Shown one piece after another: positions 46,328-55,281 of a stretch of 64,000 nucleotides of DNA (positions are counted from its first letter, which is position 1; every line of letters starts with the position of its first letter). The translations under genes and the position numbers were made by a program. The notes below the pieces were generated by a model. That model ran no database searches. It saw only the letters and a program-made list of their open reading frames with translations, and was not told where the DNA came from. Source of the stretch: Actinokineospora xionganensis (lineage in GTDB: Bacteria > Actinomycetota > Actinomycetes > Mycobacteriales > Pseudonocardiaceae); contig NZ_JABVED010000009.1 of the NCBI RefSeq assembly GCF_014323725.1, forward strand, positions 124,001 to 188,000, read 5' to 3'.

Positions 46328-47287
46328 CTAGTAGAGCGCGCTGGCCAGATCCCGTCGGGCCTTCATCACGCGAGGGTCGTCCGCCGGGAACAGGTCGAAC
46401 AGCGACACCAAGTGCGTCCGCGCCTTGTCCCGGTCGTCCCCCGCCGTCCGCCGAACCGTGTTGATCAGCCGAGCGAAGGCCTGCTCCGCCTGCTGGCCTG
46501 CCAGTTCCAGGTCCGCCGCCGCCACCTGTGCGTCCACGTCGTCCGGGGACATGTCCGCCCGGACGATCACCGACGGGTCGTGGGACTCCGTGCGCGCCAG
46601 GAACTTGACCTGGGCGAGTGCCGCCTTGGCCTCCTCGTTCGCCGGTTCGGCGTCGAGGATCGACTGGTAGCCGGCTTCCGCGGCCGCGTAGTCGCCCTGT
46701 TCGAAAGCCCGTTCGGCGACGAGGAAACGCTCATCCTCGGGTTCCGGCTCGGGGGCCGACGCCTCGGGGGCGCCTTCCTCGGCGGCGCGGATGGCGGGCA
46801 TGCGGTCGCGCAGGGCGTCCAGGAGGCCGCCGATCCACTGGCGCAGGCGCGGCTCCGGGGGCACCTCGGCGAAGGCTTCCACCGGCTGGCCGGCGGCGAT
46901 GGCGATGACCATCGGCACCGACTGCGCGCCGAAGAGCTGGGCCACCCGGGGGCTGGCGTCGACATCGACCTTCGCCAGGCGCCAGGCGCCGTTGGATTCG
47001 GCGACAAGCCGGTCGAGCAGGGCGACGAGCTGCTCCGACGGCACCGACCAACTGGCGTGCAGGGCGACGACGACGGGGACTTCCATCGACCGTTCGACGA
47101 CGTCGTTCTGGAACGTCGCCTCGGTCACCTGGGAGGTGAACGCGCCACCCGCCGCCGCGGCGGCGGGGGCGCCTGCCTGCGGAGCCCTGGTGGTGGCGTC
47201 CGCTCTGGCCTTGAGTGCGGAAAGGTCGACGGCCCTGGAGAGGGCGGCCGACAGAGCTGCGGTCTGGCGTGGATCAGGCCTGGTCAC
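46328..47287 (-). CDS. thioredoxin-fold TPR protein, CnoX/YbbN-like (Rv1324-like)
   Basis: 319 residues. An N-terminal thioredoxin domain (about 47-160: VTEATFQNDVVERSMEVPVVVALHASW, KVDVDASPRVAQLFGAQSVPMVIAI) is followed by TPR-like helices (AERAFEQGDYAAAEAGYQSILDAEPANEEAKAALAQV). The CxxC motif is replaced: residues 81-84 read SVPS, so thiol-disulfide exchange through the usual pair is not possible. CnoX-type proteins act as chaperedoxins; this one would keep only the holdase or binding role. GTG start with AGGA upstream. Rv1324 holds the same position near glgB in M. tuberculosis. Confidence 0.82.
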   Translation of the reverse strand: MTRPDPRQTAALSAALSRAVDLSALKARADATTRAPQAGAPAAAAAGGAFTSQVTEATFQNDVVERSMEVPVVVALHASWSVPSEQLVALLDRLVAESNGAWRLAKVDVDASPRVAQLFGAQSVPMVIAIAAGQPVEAFAEVPPEPRLRQWIGGLLDALRDRMPAIRAAEEGAPEASAPEPEPEDERFLVAERAFEQGDYAAAEAGYQSILDAEPANEEAKAALAQVKFLARTESHDPSVIVRADMSPDDVDAQVAAADLELAGQQAEQAFARLINTVRRTAGDDRDKARTHLVSLFDLFPADDPRVMKARRDLASALY

Positions 47288-47333
47288 GTTCTTATCCTGG
47301 CATGGGTGTCTTGGCGGCGTCCGCGCCACACCC

Positions 47334-48206
47334 CTAGCTCCCGGCCATCTCGGCCAACGCGGTCTCCGGCGCTAGCCCCATCGGGTTGACCCGCATCGCC
47401 TCGTTCTGCCTGGTGATCCGCAGTGACAGCGGTGCGAGCAGCTCCACCAGCCGGGTCGTGCCCTGCTCGCCGAGCTGTGTCCACGGCGTGGACGCCGCCT
47501 CGTCGGTGAGCGCCTCGACGGTCTCCCGCAGGTCCCGGCCGTCGGCGGTCAGCCCGCTGTCGTCGATCAGGTCGCGTTCGCGCAGGCGGTCCTCGGCGGC
47601 GGTCCACTCGTCCTGGGGCCAGTTGCGGGCCTTGCGCATGTACTCCGGGGTCATCCCGTTGTCGGCGGCGAAGAGGACCAGCGTCTCGCACGGGTCGAGG
47701 CCCGCGGTGATGAGCGCGGCGACATGGCCGTCGCCGCGGGACTCGCGCAGGGTCGTCGCGGCCTGCCACAGCGCCAGGTGCGGCTCCTCGGGCAGGTCGA
47801 GCGCGGCGTTGGCGGCGGCGAGCGCGCGGCCCGCCGTCGGCGCCCAGCCCGCCGCGGTACGCGCGAGGTCGGCCGCCTCGGCGATCTCCGGGCCGGACAC
47901 GGCCGCGCCCAGCATCCGGCGCAGCGCGCCGTCCACGCCTGTGAGCCGGGTGCGCAGGAACTCCTCGGGGGACGCGACCGTCCACGCGTCGGGCAGCGCC
48001 CGCTCCACCAGCGACGGGTGGAAGTTGTAGAACAGGCTCGTCACCAGCCACGCGGGCGCGGCGCCGAGCGGCGCGGCCCGCATTCCGAAGTAGCCCATCC
48101 ACCGGCCCTTGCAGCCGAGCGCGTCGGCCGCGGCGATCGACTCGGGGCTGAAGTAGGTGACGGCGTGGTACGGCTCGAAGCACTGCCACAGTCGGCGCGG
48201 GTCCAT
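47334..48206 (-). CDS. SCO6745 family protein (helical, function unknown)
   Basis: 290 residues. The opening LWQCFEPYHAVTYFSPESIAAADALGCKGRWMGYFGMRAAPLG and the C-terminal MRVNPMG match a widely conserved actinobacterial group (SCO6745 family) that has no assigned function; a winged-helix-like region was noted in some members. Mostly helical, no signal or membrane segment. It lies 46 bases upstream of the thioredoxin-fold gene on the same strand and may share its transcript. Confidence 0.75.
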   Translation of the reverse strand: MDPRRLWQCFEPYHAVTYFSPESIAAADALGCKGRWMGYFGMRAAPLGAAPAWLVTSLFYNFHPSLVERALPDAWTVASPEEFLRTRLTGVDGALRRMLGAAVSGPEIAEAADLARTAAGWAPTAGRALAAANAALDLPEEPHLALWQAATTLRESRGDGHVAALITAGLDPCETLVLFAADNGMTPEYMRKARNWPQDEWTAAEDRLRERDLIDDSGLTADGRDLRETVEALTDEAASTPWTQLGEQGTTRLVELLAPLSLRITRQNEAMRVNPMGLAPETALAEMAGS

Positions 48207-48216
48207 GGCGCCGATC

Positions 48217-48525
48217 CTAGGAGGTCCCAGCGTCCGCCAAATACTGCTCGACCCTTTCGACCTTCGCCGTGAGCTGCCCGACGTGACCGGGGCGGATGTC
48301 GGCCTTGAGCACGAGCCCGACCCGCGGGTACTTCGCGAGCAGGACGTCGGTGGCGCGCTTGACCACGGCCATCACCTCGTCCCACTCCCCCTCGATGGTG
48401 GTGAACATGGCCGAGGTCTCGTTGGGCAGCCCGGACTCGCGGACCACCCGCACGGCCTCGGCGACGGCCTCGCCCACGTTCTCGGATTCCCCGCCGAGCG
48501 GGCTGACACTGAAGGCGACGAGCAC
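48217..48525 (-). CDS. MTH1187/YkoF-like thiamine-binding protein (DUF77)
   Basis: 102 residues matching the DUF77 family: [10 protein letters not shown] near the start, [28 protein letters not shown] and [17 protein letters not shown]. Structures of this family bind thiamine or related ligands at the subunit interface; physiological role uncertain. The GTG start has AGGAGTG upstream. It is 10 bases upstream of the SCO6745-type gene and divergent from dinB. Confidence 0.85.
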   Translation of the reverse strand: MLVAFSVSPLGGESENVGEAVAEAVRVVRESGLPNETSAMFTTIEGEWDEVMAVVKRATDVLLAKYPRVGLVLKADIRPGHVGQLTAKVERVEQYLADAGTS

Positions 48526-48569
48526 GGTTCACTCCTGTCGTTCGGCGACTTGCCAGGCACACTAGCCAG

Positions 48570-49613
48570 GTGGTCTCCGACCGCTGGGTCCTGCACGTGG
48601 ACCTCGACCAGTTCATCGCCGCGGTCGAGGTCCTCCGCAGGCCTGAGCTGCGCGGACTTCCCGTGGTCGTGGGCGGGCAGGGCGATCCCACGCGGCGGGC
48701 GGTGGTGGCGACGGCGTCCTATGAGGCGCGCGCGTTCGGCGTCCGGTCCGGCATCCCGCTGAAGCTGGCGGTCAAGCGCTGCCCACAGGCGGTGTTCCTG
48801 CCGAGCGATCCAGCGGCGTACACGGCGGCCTCGGCGGAGGTCATGGCCGCGCTGCGCGAGTTCGACGCAGTGGTCGAGGTGCTGGGGTGGGACGAGGCGT
48901 TCCTCGGGGTCACCACGGCCGACCCGGTGACCCTGGCCCGCGAGATCCACGACGTGGTGCTCGACCGGACCCGGCTGCACTGCTCGGTGGGCATCGGCGA
49001 CAACAAGCTGCGGGCCAAGCTCGCCACCGACTTCGGCAAACCCCAGGGCGTCTTCCTGCTCACCGCCGAGAACTGGTTCGAGGTGATGGGCGAGCGCCCG
49101 ACCGACGCGCTGTGGGGCATCGGCGCCAAGACCGCCCGCAAGCTGACCGAACTCGGTCTGACGACGGTCGCGGACCTGGCTGCCGCCGACCCGGACACGC
49201 TGGCCGTGCGGATGGGCCCGACGATCGGCCCGTGGCTGCGCACACTCGGCCTGGGCGCCGGGTCCACGGAGGTCTCGGGCGAGCCATACGTGCCGCGGTC
49301 GCACAGCCACGAGACGACGTTCCAGGAGAACCTCACCGACGTCGAGGACATGCGCGCGGCGGTGGTCGAGCTGACCGGGCGGCTCATGGCCGAGGTGAAC
49401 GCCGACGGCAGGCCGGTGATCCGGGTCGGGGTGAAGGCGCGGTTCGCCCCGTTCTTCACCCAGACCCGCAGCCTCACCCTCGCGGGCCCGACCACCGACC
49501 AGGCCGACATCGAGGCCGCGGCCCTGGTCGCCCTGGAGCGGTTCGAGCTGGACAGGCCGGTGCGGCTGCTCGGCGTGCGGGCCGAGTTCACGCCGCCACC
49601 GGAGGGCTACTGA
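48570..49613 (+). CDS. dinB: DNA polymerase IV (Y family)
   Basis: 347 residues. Catalytic carboxylates: D11 and D13 in VDLDQFIAAVE, and D108-E109 in LGWDEAFLG (usually S-x-DEAYLD). Then the HhH region LWGIGAKTARKLTELGL and the little-finger domain. It lacks an obvious C-terminal beta-clamp peptide, as in mycobacterial DinP of similar length. It performs error-prone bypass synthesis. A -10-like CACACT lies six bases before the GTG start, which suggests a leaderless mRNA; no LexA box was found in the short gap to the divergent gene. Confidence 0.93.
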   Translation: MVSDRWVLHVDLDQFIAAVEVLRRPELRGLPVVVGGQGDPTRRAVVATASYEARAFGVRSGIPLKLAVKRCPQAVFLPSDPAAYTAASAEVMAALREFDAVVEVLGWDEAFLGVTTADPVTLAREIHDVVLDRTRLHCSVGIGDNKLRAKLATDFGKPQGVFLLTAENWFEVMGERPTDALWGIGAKTARKLTELGLTTVADLAAADPDTLAVRMGPTIGPWLRTLGLGAGSTEVSGEPYVPRSHSHETTFQENLTDVEDMRAAVVELTGRLMAEVNADGRPVIRVGVKARFAPFFTQTRSLTLAGPTTDQADIEAAALVALERFELDRPVRLLGVRAEFTPPPEGY

Positions 49614-49649
49614 GGGCGGCGAGCGGTTCCCGGCTGGTAACTTCTGGCC

Positions 49650-50153
49650 ATGAGCCCCCGCTCCCTGCCGTTCGATCCCATCGCCCGAGCTGCGGATTTG
49701 TGGCAGGAGCGGATCGGCGACGCCAAGACCATGGCCGCCGTCACCAGCGTCATGCGAGTCCAGCAGATCCTCCAGTCCGCTGTGGACGGAGCGCTCAAGC
49801 CGCACGGGCTGACCTTCGCCCGCTACGAGGCCCTGGTGCTGCTGACGTTCTCCCGCAAGGGCAGCCTCCCGATGCGGGTGATGGGCGAGCGGCTGCAACT
49901 GCACCCGACCAGCGTCACCAACATCGTCGACCGGCTCGAGGCCGACGGCCTGGTCAAGCGCACCCCGCACCCCACCGACCGCCGCACCACGCTGGCTGAG
50001 ATCACCGAGGCGGGCCGTGAGCGGCAGGCGCAGGCCACCGCCGCGGTCACCACCGTGGACTTCGGGCTCAAGGGTCTGACCGAGCGCCAGACCGCGCAGC
50101 TCACGGACCTGCTGGCGAAGGTCCGCAAGGCCGCGGGCGACTTCCAGGATTAA
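49650..50153 (+). CDS. MarR family transcriptional regulator
   Basis: 167 residues with the winged helix of MarR: TFARYEALVLLTFSRKGSLPMRVMGERLQLHPTSVTNIVDRLEADGLVKRTPHPTDRRTTLAEITEAGRE. Helices at both ends form the dimer. It lies 36 bases downstream of dinB and 74 bases upstream of a membrane hydrolase gene on the same strand. Ligand and targets are not visible. Confidence 0.92.
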   Translation: MSPRSLPFDPIARAADLWQERIGDAKTMAAVTSVMRVQQILQSAVDGALKPHGLTFARYEALVLLTFSRKGSLPMRVMGERLQLHPTSVTNIVDRLEADGLVKRTPHPTDRRTTLAEITEAGRERQAQATAAVTTVDFGLKGLTERQTAQLTDLLAKVRKAAGDFQD

Positions 50154-50227
50154 TCGCAGGTCACCACAGGTAACAGACACCGCACTCTCCGGCGACTCCC
50201 TTAGACAGGCTCGCTGCGGAGGCGGAT

Positions 50228-51937
50228 ATGTCGACGATCGAGATTCGCGTGCACGGCATCGGTGACCACGACTACTACAGCGCGCTGGGCAGGCCCGCGG
50301 TCATGTCGTCCAACGACCGCGCCGACGTCGTACCGCCGCCGATCGTGCCCGCGCACGAGCTGAGACTGGTCAACTGGTCGCGGTCCTCACGCAAGCTGTC
50401 CGGCGGCCTGCTGTGGTACCTCGCGTTCCCGTTCACCCTGGCCAACGCCGCGGGCAACATGGGACCTGCCGACGGGGCGTGGGTGAAGCGACTGCTGCGA
50501 GCCTCGGTCACGGCGGTCGGGGTGCTGTTGTCGGTCGCCGCCGCGGCCTGGCTGATCGTTTTCGCGGAAACCGTGCTCAAGGTCGTCCCGGCCCCCGACG
50601 ACACCCGGACATTCGCCCGAGTGATCTCGTTCGGCATCCCGTGCGCCCTGGCCGCGACCATGGTCGTCCGGGCGAAGTGGCGCGGACTGGGCATCCGGCG
50701 AGTCGTGCTGTGGCTCAACGTGCTCGCGGTGGTCGGGTTCGGCACCTGGGTCGCGCTGACCCTGCCCGCACAGCGGCTCTACGCCGGCTGGCCATCGCGC
50801 GACATCTGTCCGCAACGTGGGGCCGTCCAGTGCTCCTTGCCTGAGGAGCGCCTGGACGCGATGGCGGCGATCGTCGCGGTGACGACTGTCGCCACGTTGC
50901 TGATAGTCGTGCTGCTGATGGTGCTGCGGCTGTTCACCGACGCCAAAGCGAGCGTCGCCGGTGCGGCGGCGCTGCTGGCCGTCGCCATGGTCTCCACGCA
51001 CGCGTTCAGCGCGGTGCTGCGGATGGGGATCGACTGGATCTCCGCGTGGGCGTCCCCGGTGGCCTCGGGCAGGCTCGACACCCTCACCGCCTGGGACCGG
51101 GCGCTCATGGCCTACTACGACAAGGGCACGGTGGTGTCGTCACGGCTGGACTACATCGCGGTGTTCGGTGTCATGGCCGCCGCCGCCCTGGTCGCGGCCG
51201 CGGTGGTCGCGATTCGAGTCAAGCGGCAGGAGCCGCCGCGCACCCTGGTGGACACCGTGACGGCCAGGCTCGGGTTGATCCTGCTCGGGACGCTCGTGTT
51301 CGCGGTCGCGTTCTCCGCCCCACTCGTCGCTGCCCGGGAATGGCTGCTGACCGGCGGACCGGGTGAGGTGGCCGTGCGGTTGATCCACGTGCTGACCGTG
51401 GCCACCGTCCTCGCGGTCTTCCTGCGCCACCGCCTGCCCGCGCTGAGCAGGGTGATGGGCCGGTTCGCCGACATCGTCGGGTTCTGGCCGGTGGAACACC
51501 ATCCACTGGGCGGTGTCTCCTACCGCAAGTCGACCCTCGCCGGAGTCGCCCACGCGGTGGGTGACGCGGAGCGGGTCGTGCTCGTCGGGCACAGCCAGGG
51601 ATCGGTCGTCTGCGCGTGGTGGCTGGCGAAACACGACGGACCTCTACCAAGGGTGAGCCTGGTCACCTGCGGCTCACCGCTGCACTCGCTCTACCGGACG
51701 TACTTTCCCTGCCACTTCACCGAAGCGTTCTTCGCCACCGTGGTCGAGCGAAGCCCCGACTGGAAGAACTTCTGGCGGCCAACCGACCCGATCGCCAGTC
51801 CACTCCCCGAAGCGGACAACACCGAACTCGACGATCCACTGGCCTTGGGCCACAGCGACTACTGGATCGACCAGGCGCAGACGACCTGGATCAGCGAGCG
51901 GCTGCTAGCCGAGCTGGCGGACGCGGACGGGGTCTAG
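50228..51937 (+). CDS. membrane protein with alpha/beta-hydrolase fold split by a membrane domain
   Basis: 569 residues. The N-terminus IEIRVHGIGDHD (HGIG at 9-12) looks like the oxyanion-hole segment of a lipase/hydrolase. The nucleophile elbow VLVGHSQGSVVC comes only at S456, with a later SHSDYW-type segment (GHSDYWID, about 535-542) that could give the His. Between them lie about eight hydrophobic segments (85-115, 130-150, 155-178, 215-240, 243-265, 310-332, 347-368, 385-405). So the hydrolase halves seem to be brought together around a membrane domain. Substrate unknown. Confidence 0.65.
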   Translation: MSTIEIRVHGIGDHDYYSALGRPAVMSSNDRADVVPPPIVPAHELRLVNWSRSSRKLSGGLLWYLAFPFTLANAAGNMGPADGAWVKRLLRASVTAVGVLLSVAAAAWLIVFAETVLKVVPAPDDTRTFARVISFGIPCALAATMVVRAKWRGLGIRRVVLWLNVLAVVGFGTWVALTLPAQRLYAGWPSRDICPQRGAVQCSLPEERLDAMAAIVAVTTVATLLIVVLLMVLRLFTDAKASVAGAAALLAVAMVSTHAFSAVLRMGIDWISAWASPVASGRLDTLTAWDRALMAYYDKGTVVSSRLDYIAVFGVMAAAALVAAAVVAIRVKRQEPPRTLVDTVTARLGLILLGTLVFAVAFSAPLVAAREWLLTGGPGEVAVRLIHVLTVATVLAVFLRHRLPALSRVMGRFADIVGFWPVEHHPLGGVSYRKSTLAGVAHAVGDAERVVLVGHSQGSVVCAWWLAKHDGPLPRVSLVTCGSPLHSLYRTYFPCHFTEAFFATVVERSPDWKNFWRPTDPIASPLPEADNTELDDPLALGHSDYWIDQAQTTWISERLLAELADADGV

Positions 51938-52228
51938 CTTGCCGGTGCGCAGCGCCCAGCGCTCGAAGACGATGGTGGCCAGCGGCGGGATACTGGACAC
52001 GAGGGCCCACACCGTCGTCCACCGGTTCCACCGCTGCTCGCGCGCGGTGAAGGCCACGACGACGATGTAGGCGACGAAGACCGCGCCGTGGATCGGGCCG
52101 AAGACCTTGACCCCGAACTCGCCGAGGTCGGTCGCGTACTTGAAGAACATGCCGATCAGGAGACCGACCCAGGAGACGGCTTCAGCGAGAGCGACGATGC
52201 GCAAACGGCCTGCGGGGGTGTCGAACAT
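51905..52228 (-). CDS. DUF3817 domain integral membrane protein
   Basis: 107 residues with three hydrophobic segments. The sequence LRIVALAEAVSWVGLLIGMFFKY..FGPIHGAVFVAYIVVVAFTAR..TTVWALVSSIPPLATIVFERWA is the DUF3817 pattern; function unknown. The ATG at 52228 was taken instead of the upstream extension. The last 33 bases overlap the convergent membrane hydrolase gene. Confidence 0.85.
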   Translation of the reverse strand: MFDTPAGRLRIVALAEAVSWVGLLIGMFFKYATDLGEFGVKVFGPIHGAVFVAYIVVVAFTAREQRWNRWTTVWALVSSIPPLATIVFERWALRTGKLDPVRVRQLG

Positions 52229-52282
52229 GGCTCCAGTGTGGAGCGTGAGCGCGCTCACGCGCCCGCCGGGTGGGCGGTGAGG

Positions 52283-53332
52283 TCAGCTGTCCTCCCAGGT
52301 GAACACCTTGCTCGCGATGAACCCGACGACGAGGGTGAACCCGACGAGCACCGCGCACGGCACCAGCAGCGCCGAGGCGTCCTGGCCGCGGACCAGGAAG
52401 TCCATCATCCCGTCGTTCATGTGCCGCAGTGGGAAGGCCTTCGACACGCTCTGCAGCCACGGCGGCGCGGCGTCGATCGGGAAGAACGTGCCGGACAGGA
52501 AAGCCATGGGCAGCACGACGATGTTGGCCGCGCCGGTGGCGGCCTCCTCGGTCTTGCAGAACGCGCCGATGAGCATGCCGATGGCGAAGAAGGCCAGGAC
52601 TCCCAGCAGGAACACGGGAATCGAGAGCCACCACGTGCCGGACAGCCGCAAGCCGAAGATGGGAAGCAGGGCCACACCGACGAACACCAGCGCTTGGACG
52701 AACGCGACGGCGATCGTCACGGTCAGCCGCGAGCTGAGCACGGTCGACGGTGTGATGGGCGCCAGCCGCAGCCTTCGCAGCACCTGCTTGCGGCGCCAGT
52801 TGACCATCGTCAGCGCCGCGCCGAAGACCGCGGTGACCGCGATGCCCCACGACATGATTCCCGGTGTCAGGTACTGGATCGGCTTGAGTGAGGCGTCTTC
52901 GACCTGTTCCGCCGCGAACGCGAAGCGCGGCGGCTGACCGCTCGCCCGCACGTTGAGTTCCTGTGTGACACCGGCCACGAGACCGCGGACGATCCCCGCG
53001 CGGGACTGGTCGCTCGCGGCGAAGCGCAGTCGGACGGTGTCTCCAGTGGCTTCGACGAGACCGGGGAGGTCGCCGTCGCGCACCTTCCGCACGCCCACCT
53101 CGACCGAGTCGAACCGCTCCAGCTCCACCGCTCCGGTCTGTTCGAGCGCGGCGAGGACCGGGCCGTCGCCGACCGCGCCGATCTTGATCTTCTCCGCGCC
53201 CGCGTCGCGGAACAGCAGGCCGAAGATCACCAGGAACATCAGGGGGAAGATGAACGAGAAGAACAGGGTTGCCTTGTCCCGGAAGAACCCTTTGGCCATG
53301 GCCTTCGACAGGCTGGTGAACGCGCCGCTCAT
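52283..53332 (-). CDS. ABC-2 type exporter permease
   Basis: 349 residues. An N-terminal TM (FFSFIFPLMFLVIFGLLF), a large extracytoplasmic loop (about 45-170) and five more TMs (around 178, 220, 255, 285, 325) make the ABC2_membrane_3 layout. LTPGIMSWGIAVTAVFGAALTMVNWRRKQVLRRLRLAPI is typical. Its start overlaps the ATPase gene stop by four bases. Together they form an efflux transporter, of the kind annotated for drugs or lipids; substrate unknown. Confidence 0.9.
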   Translation of the reverse strand: MSGAFTSLSKAMAKGFFRDKATLFFSFIFPLMFLVIFGLLFRDAGAEKIKIGAVGDGPVLAALEQTGAVELERFDSVEVGVRKVRDGDLPGLVEATGDTVRLRFAASDQSRAGIVRGLVAGVTQELNVRASGQPPRFAFAAEQVEDASLKPIQYLTPGIMSWGIAVTAVFGAALTMVNWRRKQVLRRLRLAPITPSTVLSSRLTVTIAVAFVQALVFVGVALLPIFGLRLSGTWWLSIPVFLLGVLAFFAIGMLIGAFCKTEEAATGAANIVVLPMAFLSGTFFPIDAAPPWLQSVSKAFPLRHMNDGMMDFLVRGQDASALLVPCAVLVGFTLVVGFIASKVFTWEDS

Positions 53333-54240
53333 GCTCGGTACTCCCGCCCGGTCAGGTCGAGGAAGACGTCCTCGAGCGTGGCGGTCCGCACCTGCAGGCC
53401 GTCGAGGGTGCCGCGTTCGGCAAGGGTGGAGAGCACGGGAGCCGGGGTGCGGGTGGAGATCGTGAGCGAGACCTCGTCGGCGTGGACGTCGTCCGCGCCC
53501 GCGATGGCCCTGGCATCCTCAAGGGACAGTGAGCCCCGTTCGAGGATCACGTGCGTCGGCGCGTCCAGGCCGCGCACGAGCGTGGCGGGCGGGTCCATGG
53601 CGAGGATGCGCCCGTGGTCCATGATCGCGACGCGGTCGCAGAGGATCTCGGCCTCGTCGAGGTAGTGCGTGGTGTAGACGATGGTCTTGCCGCGCTCCTG
53701 GATCGCGCGAAGCACGTCCCACAGGTTCCGCCGCGCCTGCGGGTCGAGGGCGGCGGTGGGCTCGTCAAGGAAGACGACGTCGGGGTCGTGGACGAGCGCG
53801 CAGGCGATCGAGAGGCGCTGGCGCTGGCCGCCGGACAGCTTGTCCTCGCGGGTGTCGGCCTTGTCGGTCAGGCCGACGAGGTCGAGCATCTCCCCCGCGG
53901 TCTTCGCGTCGATTCCGTAAAGCGAGGCGAAGGTCTCCAGCTGCTCGCGCGCGGTCAGCTTCTCGAAGAAGGCCGACGCCTGCAGCTGCACGCCGATACG
54001 CGGAAGCAGCGCGACGTTGCGTGGGAACGGGTTCTCACCGAGCAGGCGCACGCTCCCGCCGTCGGGCACGCGCAGGCCCTCGACGATCTCCAGCGTGGTC
54101 GTCTTGCCCGCGCCGTTCGGACCTAGGATCCCGAAGAACTCACCCTCGGCGACAGTGAAAGACACACCGTCGACGGCTTTGAGTTCCCCATAGGCCTTGT
54201 GGATGTCCTCGACCACTATCGCGGGCGGGGTGAGAGTCAT
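53329..54240 (-). CDS. ABC exporter ATP-binding protein
   Basis: 303 residues: Walker A GPNGAGKTT (40-48), signature KLSGGQRQRLSIACAL, Walker B DVVFLDEPTAALDP, switch VYTTHYLDEAE, and a C-terminal extension typical of DrrA/CcmA-like ATPases. Pairs with the ABC-2 permease encoded downstream. Start at the ATG 54240; an upstream Met is possible, but the family starts about here. Confidence 0.92.
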   Translation of the reverse strand: MTLTPPAIVVEDIHKAYGELKAVDGVSFTVAEGEFFGILGPNGAGKTTTLEIVEGLRVPDGGSVRLLGENPFPRNVALLPRIGVQLQASAFFEKLTAREQLETFASLYGIDAKTAGEMLDLVGLTDKADTREDKLSGGQRQRLSIACALVHDPDVVFLDEPTAALDPQARRNLWDVLRAIQERGKTIVYTTHYLDEAEILCDRVAIMDHGRILAMDPPATLVRGLDAPTHVILERGSLSLEDARAIAGADDVHADEVSLTISTRTPAPVLSTLAERGTLDGLQVRTATLEDVFLDLTGREYRA

Positions 54241-54310
54241 ACGCGCAAACGTAGTCACGAAGACACAGTCGTGTGGTCGGGAGCGCGCTGTTTGGGCCGG
54301 ATGGACCCGC

Positions 54311-55279
54311 CTATGTGGACGCCTGGACGCTCTCGATCAAGGAGTCGGCGGCGGAGTAGGGGTCGACCTCGCCCGCCATCACCCGCTTCGCCAGCCCTTC
54401 GAGGGCGTCGCCGTGCACGTCGGCCAGTTTCGCGCGCAGCGATTCGACCGCGATGGCTTCGATCTCGGTGCGGGCGCGGACCGCGCGGCGTTCTTCGAGC
54501 TCGCCGTGCTCGGCCATCCAGGTTCGGTGGGTGTCGATCGCCGCGACCACGTCGGTGATGCCCTCCAGGCGGGCGGCGACGGTCTTGACGATCGGCTGAC
54601 GCCAGCTCGCGCCACGGATCTCCCGGCGCCCCAACGAGATCATGTACTTCAGCTCGCGGACGGTGGTGTCGGCGCCGTCGCGGTCGGCCTTGTTGACGAC
54701 GAAGACGTCGGCGATCTCGAGGATGCCCGCTTTCGCCGCCTGGATGCCGTCGCCCATGCCGGGGGCGAGCAGGACGATCGTGGTGTCGGCGAGCGCCACG
54801 ACCTCCACCTCGGACTGGCCGACGCCGACGGTCTCGATGAGGACGACGTCGAACCCGGCCGCGTCGAGCACCCGCAGCGCCTGCGGGGTCGCCCACGCCA
54901 TGCCGCCGAGGTGGCCGCGGGTGGCCATGGAGCGGATGAACACATCCGGGTCGGTCGCGTGTTCCTGCATCCGGATGCGGTCGCCCAGCAGGGCTCCGCC
55001 GGAGAACGGCGACGACGGGTCGATCGCGAGCACACCCACCCGCTTGCCCTGCGCGCGGTAGGCCGCGACGAGGGCCGAGGTGGTCGTGGACTTGCCGACA
55101 CCCGGCGACCCGGTGAGCCCGATGACCTGGGCCCGCCCGCCGAGGGGCGCCAGCGCCGCGGCCACCTCACGCAGCTGCGGGCTGGCGTCCTCGACGAGAG
55201 AGATGAGCCTGGCGACCGCGCGCGGCTCACGCCGCCGCGCACGGTCGACAAGATCTGCTACCTCGACCTGACGGGCCAA
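54311..55279 (-). CDS. meaB: methylmalonyl-CoA mutase-associated GTPase MeaB
   Basis: 322 residues of the MeaB/ArgK G3E family: P-loop GLTGSPGVGKSTT (about 54-66), VLAIDPSSPFSGGALLGDRIRM, RGHLGG, VLIETVGVGQSEVEV and the NKAD base motif. It guards and loads adenosylcobalamin-dependent methylmalonyl-CoA mutase. It starts at a TTG two bases after the thiolase stop and is probably co-transcribed. The mutase genes themselves are not in the window; a methylmalonyl-CoA epimerase is encoded nearby. Confidence 0.93.
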   Translation of the reverse strand: MARQVEVADLVDRARRREPRAVARLISLVEDASPQLREVAAALAPLGGRAQVIGLTGSPGVGKSTTTSALVAAYRAQGKRVGVLAIDPSSPFSGGALLGDRIRMQEHATDPDVFIRSMATRGHLGGMAWATPQALRVLDAAGFDVVLIETVGVGQSEVEVVALADTTIVLLAPGMGDGIQAAKAGILEIADVFVVNKADRDGADTTVRELKYMISLGRREIRGASWRQPIVKTVAARLEGITDVVAAIDTHRTWMAEHGELEERRAVRARTEIEAIAVESLRAKLADVHGDALEGLAKRVMAGEVDPYSAADSLIESVQAST

Positions 55280-55281
55280 GC

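Noticed and set aside
48526-48569. LexA box for dinB
   Set aside because: The short gap has no recognisable SOS box; only the thiamine-binding gene's ribosome site and a -10-like box are seen.
54241-54310. Short inverted repeat CACGA...TCGTG before the ABC exporter genes
   Set aside because: Only five-base arms; expected by chance in DNA of this composition, and no regulator gene is adjacent.
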